Shown: one piece after another, positions 1 through 5,120 of the stretch
How the letters are laid out: each line of letters opens with the position of its first letter
How positions within the stretch are numbered: position 1 is the first letter of the stretch
Assembly (NCBI GenBank): GCA_016297805.1
Contig: JAEDFX010000110.1
Span: 1-7,031 of the forward strand
Reading direction: 5' to 3'
Source: Treponema sp.
GTDB taxonomy: Bacteria > Spirochaetota > Spirochaetia > Treponematales > Treponemataceae
Length of the DNA stretch: 7,031 nucleotides
The notes under the pieces: generated by a model
Seen by the model: the letters and a program-made list of their open reading frames with translations, nothing else
Database searches by the model: none
Told to the model about the DNA's origin: nothing
Translations under genes and position numbers: made by a program

Positions 1-1
1 C

Positions 2-58
2 CGAAAACTTCGTGATAAACTTTACGATTTAAAAGGAAAATTAGAAGGTTTACGCTAA
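2..58 (+). CDS. 3' end of an unidentified upstream gene (partial)
   Basis: An open frame enters from the left edge and ends at a TAA at 56-58. It gives 18 visible residues, strongly charged and probably helical (many Lys, Arg, Asp and Leu, ending in GLR). The frame beginning at base 1 stops after four codons. The frame beginning at base 3 also stays open for nine codons, so the frame choice rests on length and composition. The piece is too short to name a family. It lies 84 bases upstream of the rpsU start on the same strand. No terminator is visible between them, so read-through into rpsU is possible in addition to the rpsU promoter. Confidence 0.5.
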   Translation, partial: RKLRDKLYDLKGKLEGLR

Positions 59-65
59 TAAACTC

Positions 66-94
66 TTGATTTAAATATATATTTTCTATAGAAT
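66..94 (+). promoter_or_regulatory. sigma-70 type promoter of rpsU
   Basis: A -35 box TTGATT (66-71) and a -10 box TAGAAT (89-94, five of six consensus bases) are separated by 17 bases of A/T-rich spacer. Transcription would start near base 101, giving a leader of about 40 bases before the rpsU ATG. This is a reading of sequence only. Confidence 0.6.
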
Positions 95-141
95 GTTTAT
101 GTTTTTACGGATTCACCGGGAAAAAGGAGGTGACTTTAGAC

Positions 142-348
142 ATGGCAACAATCAACGTTGACGATTCAGAAAACCTTGAAAAAGCAATCAAACGTTTTAA
201 GCGTATGGTTGAAAAAGAAGGCATTATTCGCGAATACAAAAGACGTGAATACTTCGAAAAACCTTCTTCAATTCTTCATCAGAAGAAAACAACATTGGAA
301 CGTAAACTTTTGAACAAAAGACGTAAGTCAGAAAAGAAAGATTACTAG
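142..348 (+). CDS. rpsU: 30S ribosomal protein S21
   Basis: Small-subunit ribosomal protein S21, 68 residues, which binds late near the 3' end of 16S rRNA and the mRNA-decoding platform. The family signature is clear: an acidic N-terminus, a helix containing AIKRFKRMVEKEGI, then REYKRREYFEKPS, and a Lys/Arg-rich C-terminal tail typical of S21. I place the start at ATG 142 (protein MATINVDD). The near-complete Shine-Dalgarno AGGAGGTGA at 125-133 sits 8 bases upstream. A GTG at 130 is in frame but overlaps this ribosome-binding site, so it cannot be the start. The gene is monocistronic in appearance, with a promoter at 66-94 and a terminator 16 bases after the stop. It converges on efp. Confidence 0.97.
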   Translation: MATINVDDSENLEKAIKRFKRMVEKEGIIREYKRREYFEKPSSILHQKKTTLERKLLNKRRKSEKKDY

Positions 349-364
349 TTTCAAGTAATTCATA

Positions 365-400
365 AAAGCCTTCCATTCAACTGGAAGGCTTTATTTTTTT
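365..400 (+). terminator. rpsU intrinsic terminator
   Basis: A perfect 11-bp stem (365-375 with 382-392, core AAGCCTTCC/GGAAGGCTT) closes a 6-base loop. It is followed by a T-rich run (A at 393, then T through 400-401). This is a textbook Rho-independent terminator directly after rpsU. Confidence 0.93.
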
Positions 401-448
401 TACAGAATAAAATCAAAAATTCATTTACAAAATCACAAGTACAAATTT

Positions 449-511
449 TGATACAGTTATGTCAGTCATGAATGAATCATGATACAGTCATGTCAGTCAT
501 GACTGTATCAT
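449..511. repeat. Two exact-tandem copies of a 31-bp palindromic unit
   Basis: Unit 1 is 449-479 and unit 2 is 480-510, head to tail with no spacer and 28 of 31 bases identical (differences at unit positions 10, 24 and 27). Unit 2 is a perfect inverted repeat: arms 480-492 (TGATACAGTCATG) and 498-510 around a TCAGT centre, extendable to 14 bp with 479 and 511. All three differences in unit 1 disrupt arm pairing. The motif CAGTCATG occurs twice within unit 2 (485-492, 494-501) and CAGTCATGACTG (494-505) is itself a perfect palindrome. The repeat lies between the convergent rpsU and efp terminators. It has no T-run, so it is not a terminator. The function is unknown. Confidence 0.9.
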
Positions 512-534
512 AAATTAAAAAAAATCAGATTAGT

Positions 535-573
535 AAAAAAAACGGCTGTGAAAATTAAATCACAGCCGTTTTT
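535..573 (-). terminator. efp intrinsic terminator (possibly bidirectional)
   Basis: A perfect 10-bp stem AACGGCTGTG (541-550) with CACAGCCGTT (561-570) encloses a 10-base A/T loop. Read on the minus strand it is followed by a run of eight T (542 down to 535) and lies about 29 bases after the efp stop. On the plus strand only five T follow (569-573), so it could act as a weaker back-up for rpsU transcription. Confidence 0.92.
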
Positions 574-599
574 CAATTCATCTAGTATATTAGAATAAA

Positions 600-1166
600 T
601 TATTTTGCTCTTTCAAGGAATGAACCGTCGCGTGTATCAATAACGATTTTGTCATCTGTATTGATGAACAATGGAACACGAACTTCAATTCCTGTATCCA
701 AAGTAGCAGGTTTCAAAGATTTTCCAGAAGTATCACCTTTTACACCAGGTTCACAGTATGTTACTGTACGAACTACACGAACTGGAAGATCGATACCTAC
801 AGGTTTTCCTTCATAGAAAGTAAGATTTACTTCAAGATCATCATCTGGAGTAATATATCCAGCGTAATCTCCCAAATCTTCCTTAGCAAGTTCGAACTGT
901 TCGTATGTATCCTGATCCATAAATACGAATGTATCTCCATCAACATAAGAAAGTTTTGTTGCGTGACTTTCAAGATCTACTTCATCAAATTTTTCACCAG
1001 CATCAATACCAAGATCTTTTGTAGAGTTTGTAACAAGGTTCTTAACGCGGAAGCTAGTAACCATACCAGCACGACCTGAACGCTGACCGAGCATCTTCTG
1101 AACGATAAGAGCTTCACCTTCATACATGAAAGCTGTTCCAACTTTTAACTGTGATGTCATTAACAT
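600..1166 (-). CDS. efp: Translation elongation factor P, Arg32 type
   Basis: EF-P binds between the ribosomal P and E sites and speeds peptide-bond formation at consecutive prolines. The protein has 188 residues, the normal length, with the three beta-barrel domains (roughly 1-65, 67-128, 130-188). The C-terminal signature is clear (GDTSGKSLKPATLDTG, VPLFINTDDKIVIDTRDGSF). The domain I loop tip reads QRSGRAGM, so the modified residue is arginine (SGR, as in Pseudomonas) rather than the lysine of Escherichia coli. Starting at the first ATG (1166) puts this arginine at exactly position 32. That start also has AGAGG with a 9-base gap, better than the third-codon ATG. It follows earP, which encodes the expected Arg32 modifier, after 40 bases, and has its own promoter and terminator. 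Confidence 0.97.
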   Translation of the reverse strand: MLMTSQLKVGTAFMYEGEALIVQKMLGQRSGRAGMVTSFRVKNLVTNSTKDLGIDAGEKFDEVDLESHATKLSYVDGDTFVFMDQDTYEQFELAKEDLGDYAGYITPDDDLEVNLTFYEGKPVGIDLPVRVVRTVTYCEPGVKGDTSGKSLKPATLDTGIEVRVPLFINTDDKIVIDTRDGSFLERAK

Positions 1167-1206
1167 AATATAAAACCTCTAAAAATAGTTTTGCAAATAT
1201 AATATA

Positions 1207-2292
1207 CTATATTATACATTTTTTATAAATAAATGTCATTAAGTTAGAACAAAGGTCTCCATTTTTTCTCAAATCTAAGGCAAATTCTTTAAAACCATAT
1301 ACAAGTTTTTCAATATTTTCTATAAATTCCGAATAATAATTTTCTGCCTCATTAGAACAGACATTCTGCTCGTTTTCATTTATGCAATTCCATGCATTTC
1401 TAACAATTGCAAAATCTTTTTTTTCAAAATGTCTTTCCATTCTATCAAGAAGAGCATTCACTTTAACCAGCTGATACTCATCACTCTGCGGATACGCATG
1501 CCACACAAAAGGAATTCCACTCAAACAGGCACGACTCATACTTTCCTCACCACGAATAATTAAACAAGAACAATTCTGCATAATATCATCCCAATTTTCT
1601 TGATTCAGATAAGGTAATTCTGTAATATCCAGTCCATTTTCTTTAGAAGCATTAAAAAATGAATCTCTTCCCCTTCCCTGTGCCAAAAGAACTTTTTTTC
1701 CGGATTTTTTCAAAGCATTAGCTAAAGCTGACCAGTTTTTTTCATATGTAAAAACTAAAATATCACCAGTTCTTTGCCAATCTTTCAGCACCCTCCAGTT
1801 ATTATCTATAATCAGCCCCCCAGTCTTCTCTGTAAACCCTGGCATAAAATTCACCTTCTGAACCTTTGCACTTCTCGTCAATGAATCTAGTCCATGAAAA
1901 TCTTCGGCATATTTCTCTGCAGTCAAATAATCAATCATGATTACATTTACTGTTCTTTCAAGCTTTTCTTCAAAAAGAATTTTTTCCATCCATTCTGGAC
2001 GACCACACTGAAAACATTCCAAAATTATTGAAAGTTTTTCTCCATCATTTTCAGAAAATTTTTCATGACAATAATCACAATTATTCCAGTTATAAACAGA
2101 GACAGAATCAACAATCTGAAAATCAAGCGTTGAATCAACTTGTGAACAGATTTTATTAAAAGATACCAAGTCGTCAATCACAAGATTTATTTCACATTCT
2201 GGATTTTGAAATTTCAAATTTCTACACATTCGCCAGACAACACCAACATCACCATAATTATCAACAACTTTACAAAGTGCAGTTATTATCAT
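1207..2292 (-). CDS. earP: EF-P arginine 32 rhamnosyltransferase EarP
   Basis: EarP (formerly DUF2331, glycosyltransferase family GT104) is a cytosolic GT-B enzyme that transfers rhamnose from dTDP-beta-L-rhamnose to Arg32 of EF-P. The 361 residues fit the family. Visible hallmarks are CKVVDNYGDVGVVWR (7-21), with Asp11 and Asp15 matching the two essential N-terminal aspartates; PGFTEKTGGL (151-160); and the nucleotide-sugar-binding RGEES (247-251) followed by PFVWHAYPQ (261-269). After this, the usual histidine of the family's D-x-H-x-x-K stretch appears to be tyrosine (DEYQLVKV), from memory of the family. Residues 72-75 and 93-96 form two C-x2-C pairs; only the second region looks family-typical. 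GGAG at 2303-2306 supports the start. The gene is more A/T-rich than efp, which suggests modest expression. rml sugar genes are not in this window. Confidence 0.94.
   Translation of the reverse strand: MIITALCKVVDNYGDVGVVWRMCRNLKFQNPECEINLVIDDLVSFNKICSQVDSTLDFQIVDSVSVYNWNNCDYCHEKFSENDGEKLSIILECFQCGRPEWMEKILFEEKLERTVNVIMIDYLTAEKYAEDFHGLDSLTRSAKVQKVNFMPGFTEKTGGLIIDNNWRVLKDWQRTGDILVFTYEKNWSALANALKKSGKKVLLAQGRGRDSFFNASKENGLDITELPYLNQENWDDIMQNCSCLIIRGEESMSRACLSGIPFVWHAYPQSDEYQLVKVNALLDRMERHFEKKDFAIVRNAWNCINENEQNVCSNEAENYYSEFIENIEKLVYGFKEFALDLRKNGDLCSNLMTFIYKKCII
1211..1239 (-). promoter_or_regulatory. Promoter of efp inside the end of earP
   Basis: On the minus strand, ATGACA (1239-1234, five of six bases of the -35 consensus) is followed by exactly 17 bases and a perfect TATAAT (1216-1211). 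The start point would be near 1204, giving a leader of about 38 bases. The boxes lie within the last codons of earP, so efp can be expressed separately from and above its modifying enzyme. Confidence 0.7.
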
Positions 2293-2306
2293 TTATGATT
2301 TTCTCC

Positions 2307-2337
2307 AAAAAAAAAGCCGGAAAATTAATCCCGGCTT
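2307..2337 (-). terminator. Intrinsic terminator between the 158-residue gene and earP
   Basis: On the minus strand AAGCCGG (2337-2331), a 10-base loop and CCGGCTT (2320-2314) are followed by a continuous T-run down to 2307. It lies about 16 bases after the stop of the upstream gene. The earP Shine-Dalgarno GGAG begins immediately after the T-run and the earP ATG lies 14 bases beyond it. I see no convincing promoter between the two genes, so earP may depend on read-through. Confidence 0.88.
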
Positions 2338-2352
2338 CTGATATATCTTAAA

Positions 2353-2829
2353 TTAATTTACTTTACTATATAAACCGCTTATTTCATCACGCCATTCAGG
2401 TTTCTGATCACGATTTTCCCATTCAATCACTTTCTTTATAGTAAAATGACGCTGATCTCTTGGGTTTTCAAAATATAAAACAGCAAATCTACCCTGACCT
2501 ATATAAGAAATCTTCTCATTTTCCCCAGTATGTTCAGATTCCTTTATCTGATTAAGAACACAATCAAAATGAACTGGCTGACCAGAAGTTTTATCAGACA
2601 TTGCACTTGCAATATCTGTAATAGGCTGATTGCAAACAGGACATACAATAGACCTTGCTTTTACTTCCTGAATTGCAGCAACACGCTCTTTTTCAGCTGC
2701 AGCATCTTCATAAGCTGCCTTATTAAACTGAAAGACCTTAGTTTTTTCACTAAAATCCTTTTGATGAGCTTCATTTTTCTTCTGATTATTCCAATTATTG
2801 GAATATTTCTTATTACGTCTTTTATCCAT
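2353..2829 (-). CDS. Hypothetical protein with a putative C-x2-C / H-x2-C metal site
   Basis: A 158-residue protein whose family I do not recognise. The first 35 residues are very rich in Lys, Asn and Gln and probably disordered. Residues 36-58 look helical (Ala/Glu-rich). CPVC at 63-66 and H87-x2-C90 (PVHFDCV) could together bind one zinc in a treble-clef or zinc-ribbon-like fold. A C-terminal part (105-135) with alternating hydrophobics (YIGQGRFAVLYFEN) looks beta-stranded and is followed by acidic and aromatic residues. No signal peptide or membrane segment is visible, so it is probably cytosolic. It starts 2 bases after the preceding small gene with no good Shine-Dalgarno, which suggests translational coupling, and it is the last gene before a terminator. 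Function unknown; a nucleic-acid-binding role would only be a guess. Confidence 0.85.
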   Translation of the reverse strand: MDKRRNKKYSNNWNNQKKNEAHQKDFSEKTKVFQFNKAAYEDAAAEKERVAAIQEVKARSIVCPVCNQPITDIASAMSDKTSGQPVHFDCVLNQIKESEHTGENEKISYIGQGRFAVLYFENPRDQRHFTIKKVIEWENRDQKPEWRDEISGLYSKVN

Positions 2830-2831
2830 AA

Positions 2832-3032
2832 CTAATCACGAAATTTCAATTCTTCAGGATTATCAATCAAGTGATTACTTATTACCTGAGCGATGCGCTG
2901 AATTGCATTGTCCAGATAATCCTGATTCTGAATTTTCTTCCTTAATTCTAAAATGCGCGGAGACAACTGCTGTTCAGCATTATTATCCAAAACAAGAGTT
3001 GCTGTCGCGGTAGATTTTGCACCAGAAATCAT
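2832..3032 (-). CDS. Small protein resembling the FlgM C-terminal region (putative anti-sigma-28)
   Basis: A short protein of 66 residues. The C-terminal half reads LSPRILELRKKIQNQDYLDN followed by AIQRIAQVISNHLI. This resembles the FlgM pattern (LR-x2-I-x3-x-Y-x-[VL]-D-x3-IA-x2-[IL]) of the sigma-28-binding helices. The N-terminal part is Ser/Thr/Ala-rich and probably unstructured, as in FlgM. FlgM binds flagellar sigma factor FliA and is exported once the hook is complete. The flanking FliK-like and FlhB-like genes fit this, but the match is from memory of a weak, short motif. I prefer the ATG at 3032, preceded by GGGAG at 5 bases. Tandem ATGs at 3047 and 3044 sit 0 and 3 bases from an AGGA. 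It lies between yraN and the 158-residue gene. Confidence 0.7.
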   Translation of the reverse strand: MISGAKSTATATLVLDNNAEQQLSPRILELRKKIQNQDYLDNAIQRIAQVISNHLIDNPEELKFRD

Positions 3033-3053
3033 AGATTCTCCCATCATTCCTTT

Positions 3054-3410
3054 TTATTCTGAAAAGGCATTTTCAATATGATAGACTGTTTCAAAGCCTG
3101 GCATATCTATAACAATTACATCATATCTAACATAACTGTTACTATATTGTCGATGATTTAACAGAAAACGTTTAGATGTTTTTAAAATTCTTTGTTGTTT
3201 CTGGTAATTTAACTCCCTTTTTATCATATCAATCGTGCCATTGGGTAAAGTCTTTACTTCAATAAACACAATAGTTTCATTTTTATATGCAATTATATCA
3301 ATTTCACCTGTTCTTGTCCGCCAATTTCGGTCAATTATTGAATATCCTTTATCCTGCAGAAACTTAACCGCACGATTTTCACCATCATTTCCTATACTTC
3401 TTGTATTCAC
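3054..3410 (-). CDS. yraN: YraN/UPF0102 family protein with PD-(D/E)XK nuclease-like fold
   Basis: A 118-residue member of the UPF0102 family, small predicted restriction-endonuclease-like proteins of uncertain role. The motifs are in order: GNDGENRAVKFLQDKGYSII (7-26), RNWRTRTGEIDII (28-40) and VFIEVKT (48-54). Gly35-Glu36-Ile-Asp38 and Glu51-Val-Lys53 form the likely metal-binding/catalytic core, intact here. The start is GTG at 3410, whose GTGA overlaps the TGA stop of the preceding flhB-like gene by four bases. GGAG lies 5 bases upstream, and the only nearby ATG (3414) is out of frame. The overlap implies coupled translation. yraN often neighbours rnhB and the rplS region in other bacteria; rnhB is missing here. 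The biochemical function remains open. Confidence 0.92.
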   Translation of the reverse strand: MNTRSIGNDGENRAVKFLQDKGYSIIDRNWRTRTGEIDIIAYKNETIVFIEVKTLPNGTIDMIKRELNYQKQQRILKTSKRFLLNHRQYSNSYVRYDVIVIDMPGFETVYHIENAFSE

Positions 3411-3655
3411 TCATTCTCCAATATGCACGAAAATATAATTGCCAAAGCTTCCCATGCTTCTTCAGGGACAACAGTTCCAATATTTTGAAGCCCAAGCAAA
3501 TCTACAAGTTCTACGTCATCATGAACAGGAATCTTATTTTTTTCTGCTTCTTGTAAAATTCTTTCCGCAGAAGTTCCAAATCCTTTTGCTAAAATAACAG
3601 GAGCCTCTACACCCTCAGGATATTTCAATGCTACAGCTTTTTTCAATTCCTTCAT
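3407..3655 (-). CDS. Stand-alone FlhB C-terminal-domain protein (FlhX/YlqH type)
   Basis: An 82-residue protein matching the cytoplasmic C-terminal domain of FlhB/EscU, the type III export switch. It has AVALKYPEGVEAPVILAKG (7-25), then A-x2-I-x2-EA-x3-K-IPV (30-44) and an EL-x2-LL stretch, ending with IGTVVPEEAWEALAIIF (59-75). It starts just after the point where FlhB has its NPTH autocleavage motif, so both NPTH and the membrane domain are absent. Such FlhB-related proteins (YlqH in Bacillus, FlhX in Campylobacter) are known; FlhX can partly replace the cleaved FlhB C-terminus. It lies 3 bases after the FliK-like gene and overlaps yraN by 4. GGAG sits 11 bases before the ATG, slightly far. 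A role in flagellar export specificity is plausible but inferred. Confidence 0.92.
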   Translation of the reverse strand: MKELKKAVALKYPEGVEAPVILAKGFGTSAERILQEAEKNKIPVHDDVELVDLLGLQNIGTVVPEEAWEALAIIFSCILENE

Positions 3656-3658
3656 AAA

Positions 3659-4600
3659 CTACACAACTCCTTCATAAGAATAAAATTCTTCGGAATTGCA
3701 GGATGAACCTTCTATATCTTCAAGTTCTGCCCATTCAATATCAACTCCAGAAAATTTTTTTTCCAGTGCCGTTAGTAATTTATCAGGATTATTATCCCCT
3801 AAATTAAATCTGATTTTTCTAAGATTTTTTTTCTCAAAATTAAGATTGAAAACATTTCTTTTTCCGAAAGCATTACAATCAATATTCAATATTTTCAATT
3901 CCTGAGTTTTATCATATAAAAGGCGAAGATAACCTTTTCCTAAAACCTGCTGAGTTTCTTTTTGAATCATCTCAAAAGGAAGAATAAACCATGATCCTAT
4001 ATTTTTGTTAATTCTGTTAAGAAGACTCTTTCCTTGTCTGTAGCTTTGATTAGAAAAATCTTTATCATTTTCCAGCAAGGCCAGCAACTGAAATATTTCA
4101 TCATCATTTCCATTTAATTTTTTTTCCAAAAGAATAGTATAAATTTCAGATGCTTTTTTTTCCTTTCCCTTGAATCTTAATGAAAGATTATGCAGTTTAT
4201 ATAAAACAGAAGAATCAAGCTTCATTTCCAACTGCTTAAACTGTTTAAATAAATTTACTGAAATTTTATCCAAAGGGATACCTAAATTTTGCAAGAGAGA
4301 AAATATCTGATTGTTATTTAACGTTTCTATTTTAAAATTTTCAGCTGTAACAAAATTTTCTTTTGGGGATATATATATAGTTCCATCTTTTTGAGAAATT
4401 GATGCAATAAAAGTTGATCCAATTTGTAAATTTTGATTTGATTTAAGATTTACTCTAACACCTGCAACTGAGCCTGTATATTTCCCATTGCCATTATCAG
4501 ATATAACTCTAACAAGAACTGAAGAACCGTTTTTCAGAACCTGTTTGTTTACACCAACTCGAGACAATTGATTTGAATGAACAATCACACCATTAGACAT
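3659..4600 (-). CDS. FliK-like protein (YlqG-like), flagellar hook-length-control relative
   Basis: A 313-residue protein without a signal peptide or membrane helix. Residues 21-80 form a beta-rich, OB-like segment (GSSVLVRVISDN, YTGSVAGVRVNL, GTIYIS). Residues 95-200 are mainly helical and Lys/Asn-rich. Residues 203-292 (SWFILPFEM, GKGYLRLLYD, then FNLNFEKKNLRKIRFNL) resemble the C-terminal domain of FliK, which contacts FlhB to switch export substrates. The immediate downstream partner is an FlhB C-terminal-domain gene, the same pairing as ylqG-ylqH after rplS in Bacillus subtilis, which strengthens the call. Homology here is judged by eye and by synteny. The ATG directly abuts the T-run of the rplS terminator. 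An in-frame TAG lies 21 bases upstream, so no earlier start exists, and no good Shine-Dalgarno is present. Confidence 0.8.
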   Translation of the reverse strand: MSNGVIVHSNQLSRVGVNKQVLKNGSSVLVRVISDNGNGKYTGSVAGVRVNLKSNQNLQIGSTFIASISQKDGTIYISPKENFVTAENFKIETLNNNQIFSLLQNLGIPLDKISVNLFKQFKQLEMKLDSSVLYKLHNLSLRFKGKEKKASEIYTILLEKKLNGNDDEIFQLLALLENDKDFSNQSYRQGKSLLNRINKNIGSWFILPFEMIQKETQQVLGKGYLRLLYDKTQELKILNIDCNAFGKRNVFNLNFEKKNLRKIRFNLGDNNPDKLLTALEKKFSGVDIEWAELEDIEGSSCNSEEFYSYEGVV

Positions 4601-4637
4601 AAAAAAAGGTGCCTGAACCTAAGTTACAAGCACCTTT
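4601..4637 (-). terminator. rplS operon terminator
   Basis: On the minus strand AAAGGTGC (4637-4630) pairs with GCACCTTT (4612-4605) across a 17-base loop. Seven T in a row follow (4607-4601, partly in the stem), then the ATG of the FliK-like gene. It lies 32 bases after the rplS stop and should end the rpsP-rplS transcript. Confidence 0.82.
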
Positions 4638-4666
4638 ATTATTAAACTTCAATTATTGATTGTCAA
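4638..4666 (-). promoter_or_regulatory. Promoter of the FliK-like/FlhB-like operon
   Basis: A perfect -35 box TTGACA (4666-4661) is followed by 17 bases and AATAAT (4643-4638, five of six). The predicted start near 4631 falls inside the 5' arm of the rplS terminator. RNAs made here would lack most of that arm and so could not form the hairpin. The -35 lies immediately after the rplS stop codon and inside the 4651-4671 palindrome. Confidence 0.65.
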
Positions 4667-4671
4667 TAATT
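4651..4671. repeat. 21-bp AT-rich perfect palindrome over the -35 box
   Basis: AATTATTGA (4651-4659) and TCAATAATT (4663-4671) are perfect inverted repeats around a 3-base centre. The element covers the whole -35 box of the downstream promoter and the last two bases of the rplS stop region. No T-run follows on either strand, so it is not a terminator. Its position suits a repressor operator, but no protein can be named. Confidence 0.6.
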
Positions 4672-5107
4672 AGTTCTGAGCTGGAGTTTCAGCAGCAGCT
4701 TCTTTTGCAGCAGCAGCTTCATCAGCCAATCTATTGCGTTCCTGCAAAGCAGCAGTAACTTTAGCACCAACCAAAGTCTTAACTTTAGCATCCTTACCAA
4801 TCTTATCGCGTAAGTAGTAAAGTTTAGCACGACGTACTTTACCAGGGCGAACAATTTCTACCTTCTGAATACGTGGGCTGTTATAAGGGAATACACGTTC
4901 AACACCTACACCGTAAGAAATCTTACGTACAGTAAATGTCTTGCGAGCACCTTCATTCTTCTTACAAAGAACGATTCCTTCATATACCTGGATACGTTCT
5001 GTTTTACCTTCAATAATCTTGAAGTAAACTTTTACTGTATCACCTACATTGAAATCCTGAGCTCCAGGACGTTTCTGTGATTCTTCAATAGTTTTAATAA
5101 GATCCAT
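4670..5107 (-). CDS. rplS: 50S ribosomal protein L19
   Basis: Large-subunit protein L19, at the 30S-50S interface. Family features are strong: FNVGDTVKVYFKIIEGKTERIQVYEG (residues 19-44), RKTFTVRKISYGVGVER (54-70), FPYNSPRI and the C-terminal RRAKLYYLRDKIGK (91-104). The protein is 145 residues, longer than the usual 115 or so. The extra roughly 30 residues form an Ala/Glu-rich, probably helical tail (AALQERNRLADEAAAAKEAA). I chose ATG 5107, where the conserved N-terminus begins, with GGAG 6 bases upstream. The frame stays open further upstream but only within the end of trmD. It lies 13 bases after trmD and is the last gene of the operon before the terminator. Confidence 0.96.
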   Translation of the reverse strand: MDLIKTIEESQKRPGAQDFNVGDTVKVYFKIIEGKTERIQVYEGIVLCKKNEGARKTFTVRKISYGVGVERVFPYNSPRIQKVEIVRPGKVRRAKLYYLRDKIGKDAKVKTLVGAKVTAALQERNRLADEAAAAKEAAAETPAQN

Positions 5108-5120
5108 ACTGATCTCCTTT

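Noticed and set aside
1..27. Alternative reading of the left edge in the frame starting at base 3
   Set aside because: Shorter than the frame ending at 58 and less typical in composition, though not fully excluded.
130..141. GTG at 130 as an upstream start of rpsU
   Set aside because: It lies within the AGGAGGTGA ribosome-binding site; ATG 142 gives the conserved S21 N-terminus.
449..511. CRISPR array
   Set aside because: Only two units, directly abutting with no spacers, and no cas genes.
2530..3013. Plus-strand open frames opposite the 158- and 66-residue genes
   Set aside because: They are antisense to better-supported genes, have no good ribosome-binding site, and have compositions typical of reversed A/T-rich coding DNA.
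3235..3905. Plus-strand open frames opposite yraN and the FliK-like gene
   Set aside because: Antisense shadows of genes with recognisable family motifs.
4651..4671. Palindrome as a second rplS terminator
   Set aside because: The stem is almost all A/T and no T-run follows on the minus strand.
4663..4854. Second minus-strand frame inside rplS (Leu-rich)
   Set aside because: Out-of-frame reading of the L19 C-terminus; Leu richness comes from shifted Ala codons.
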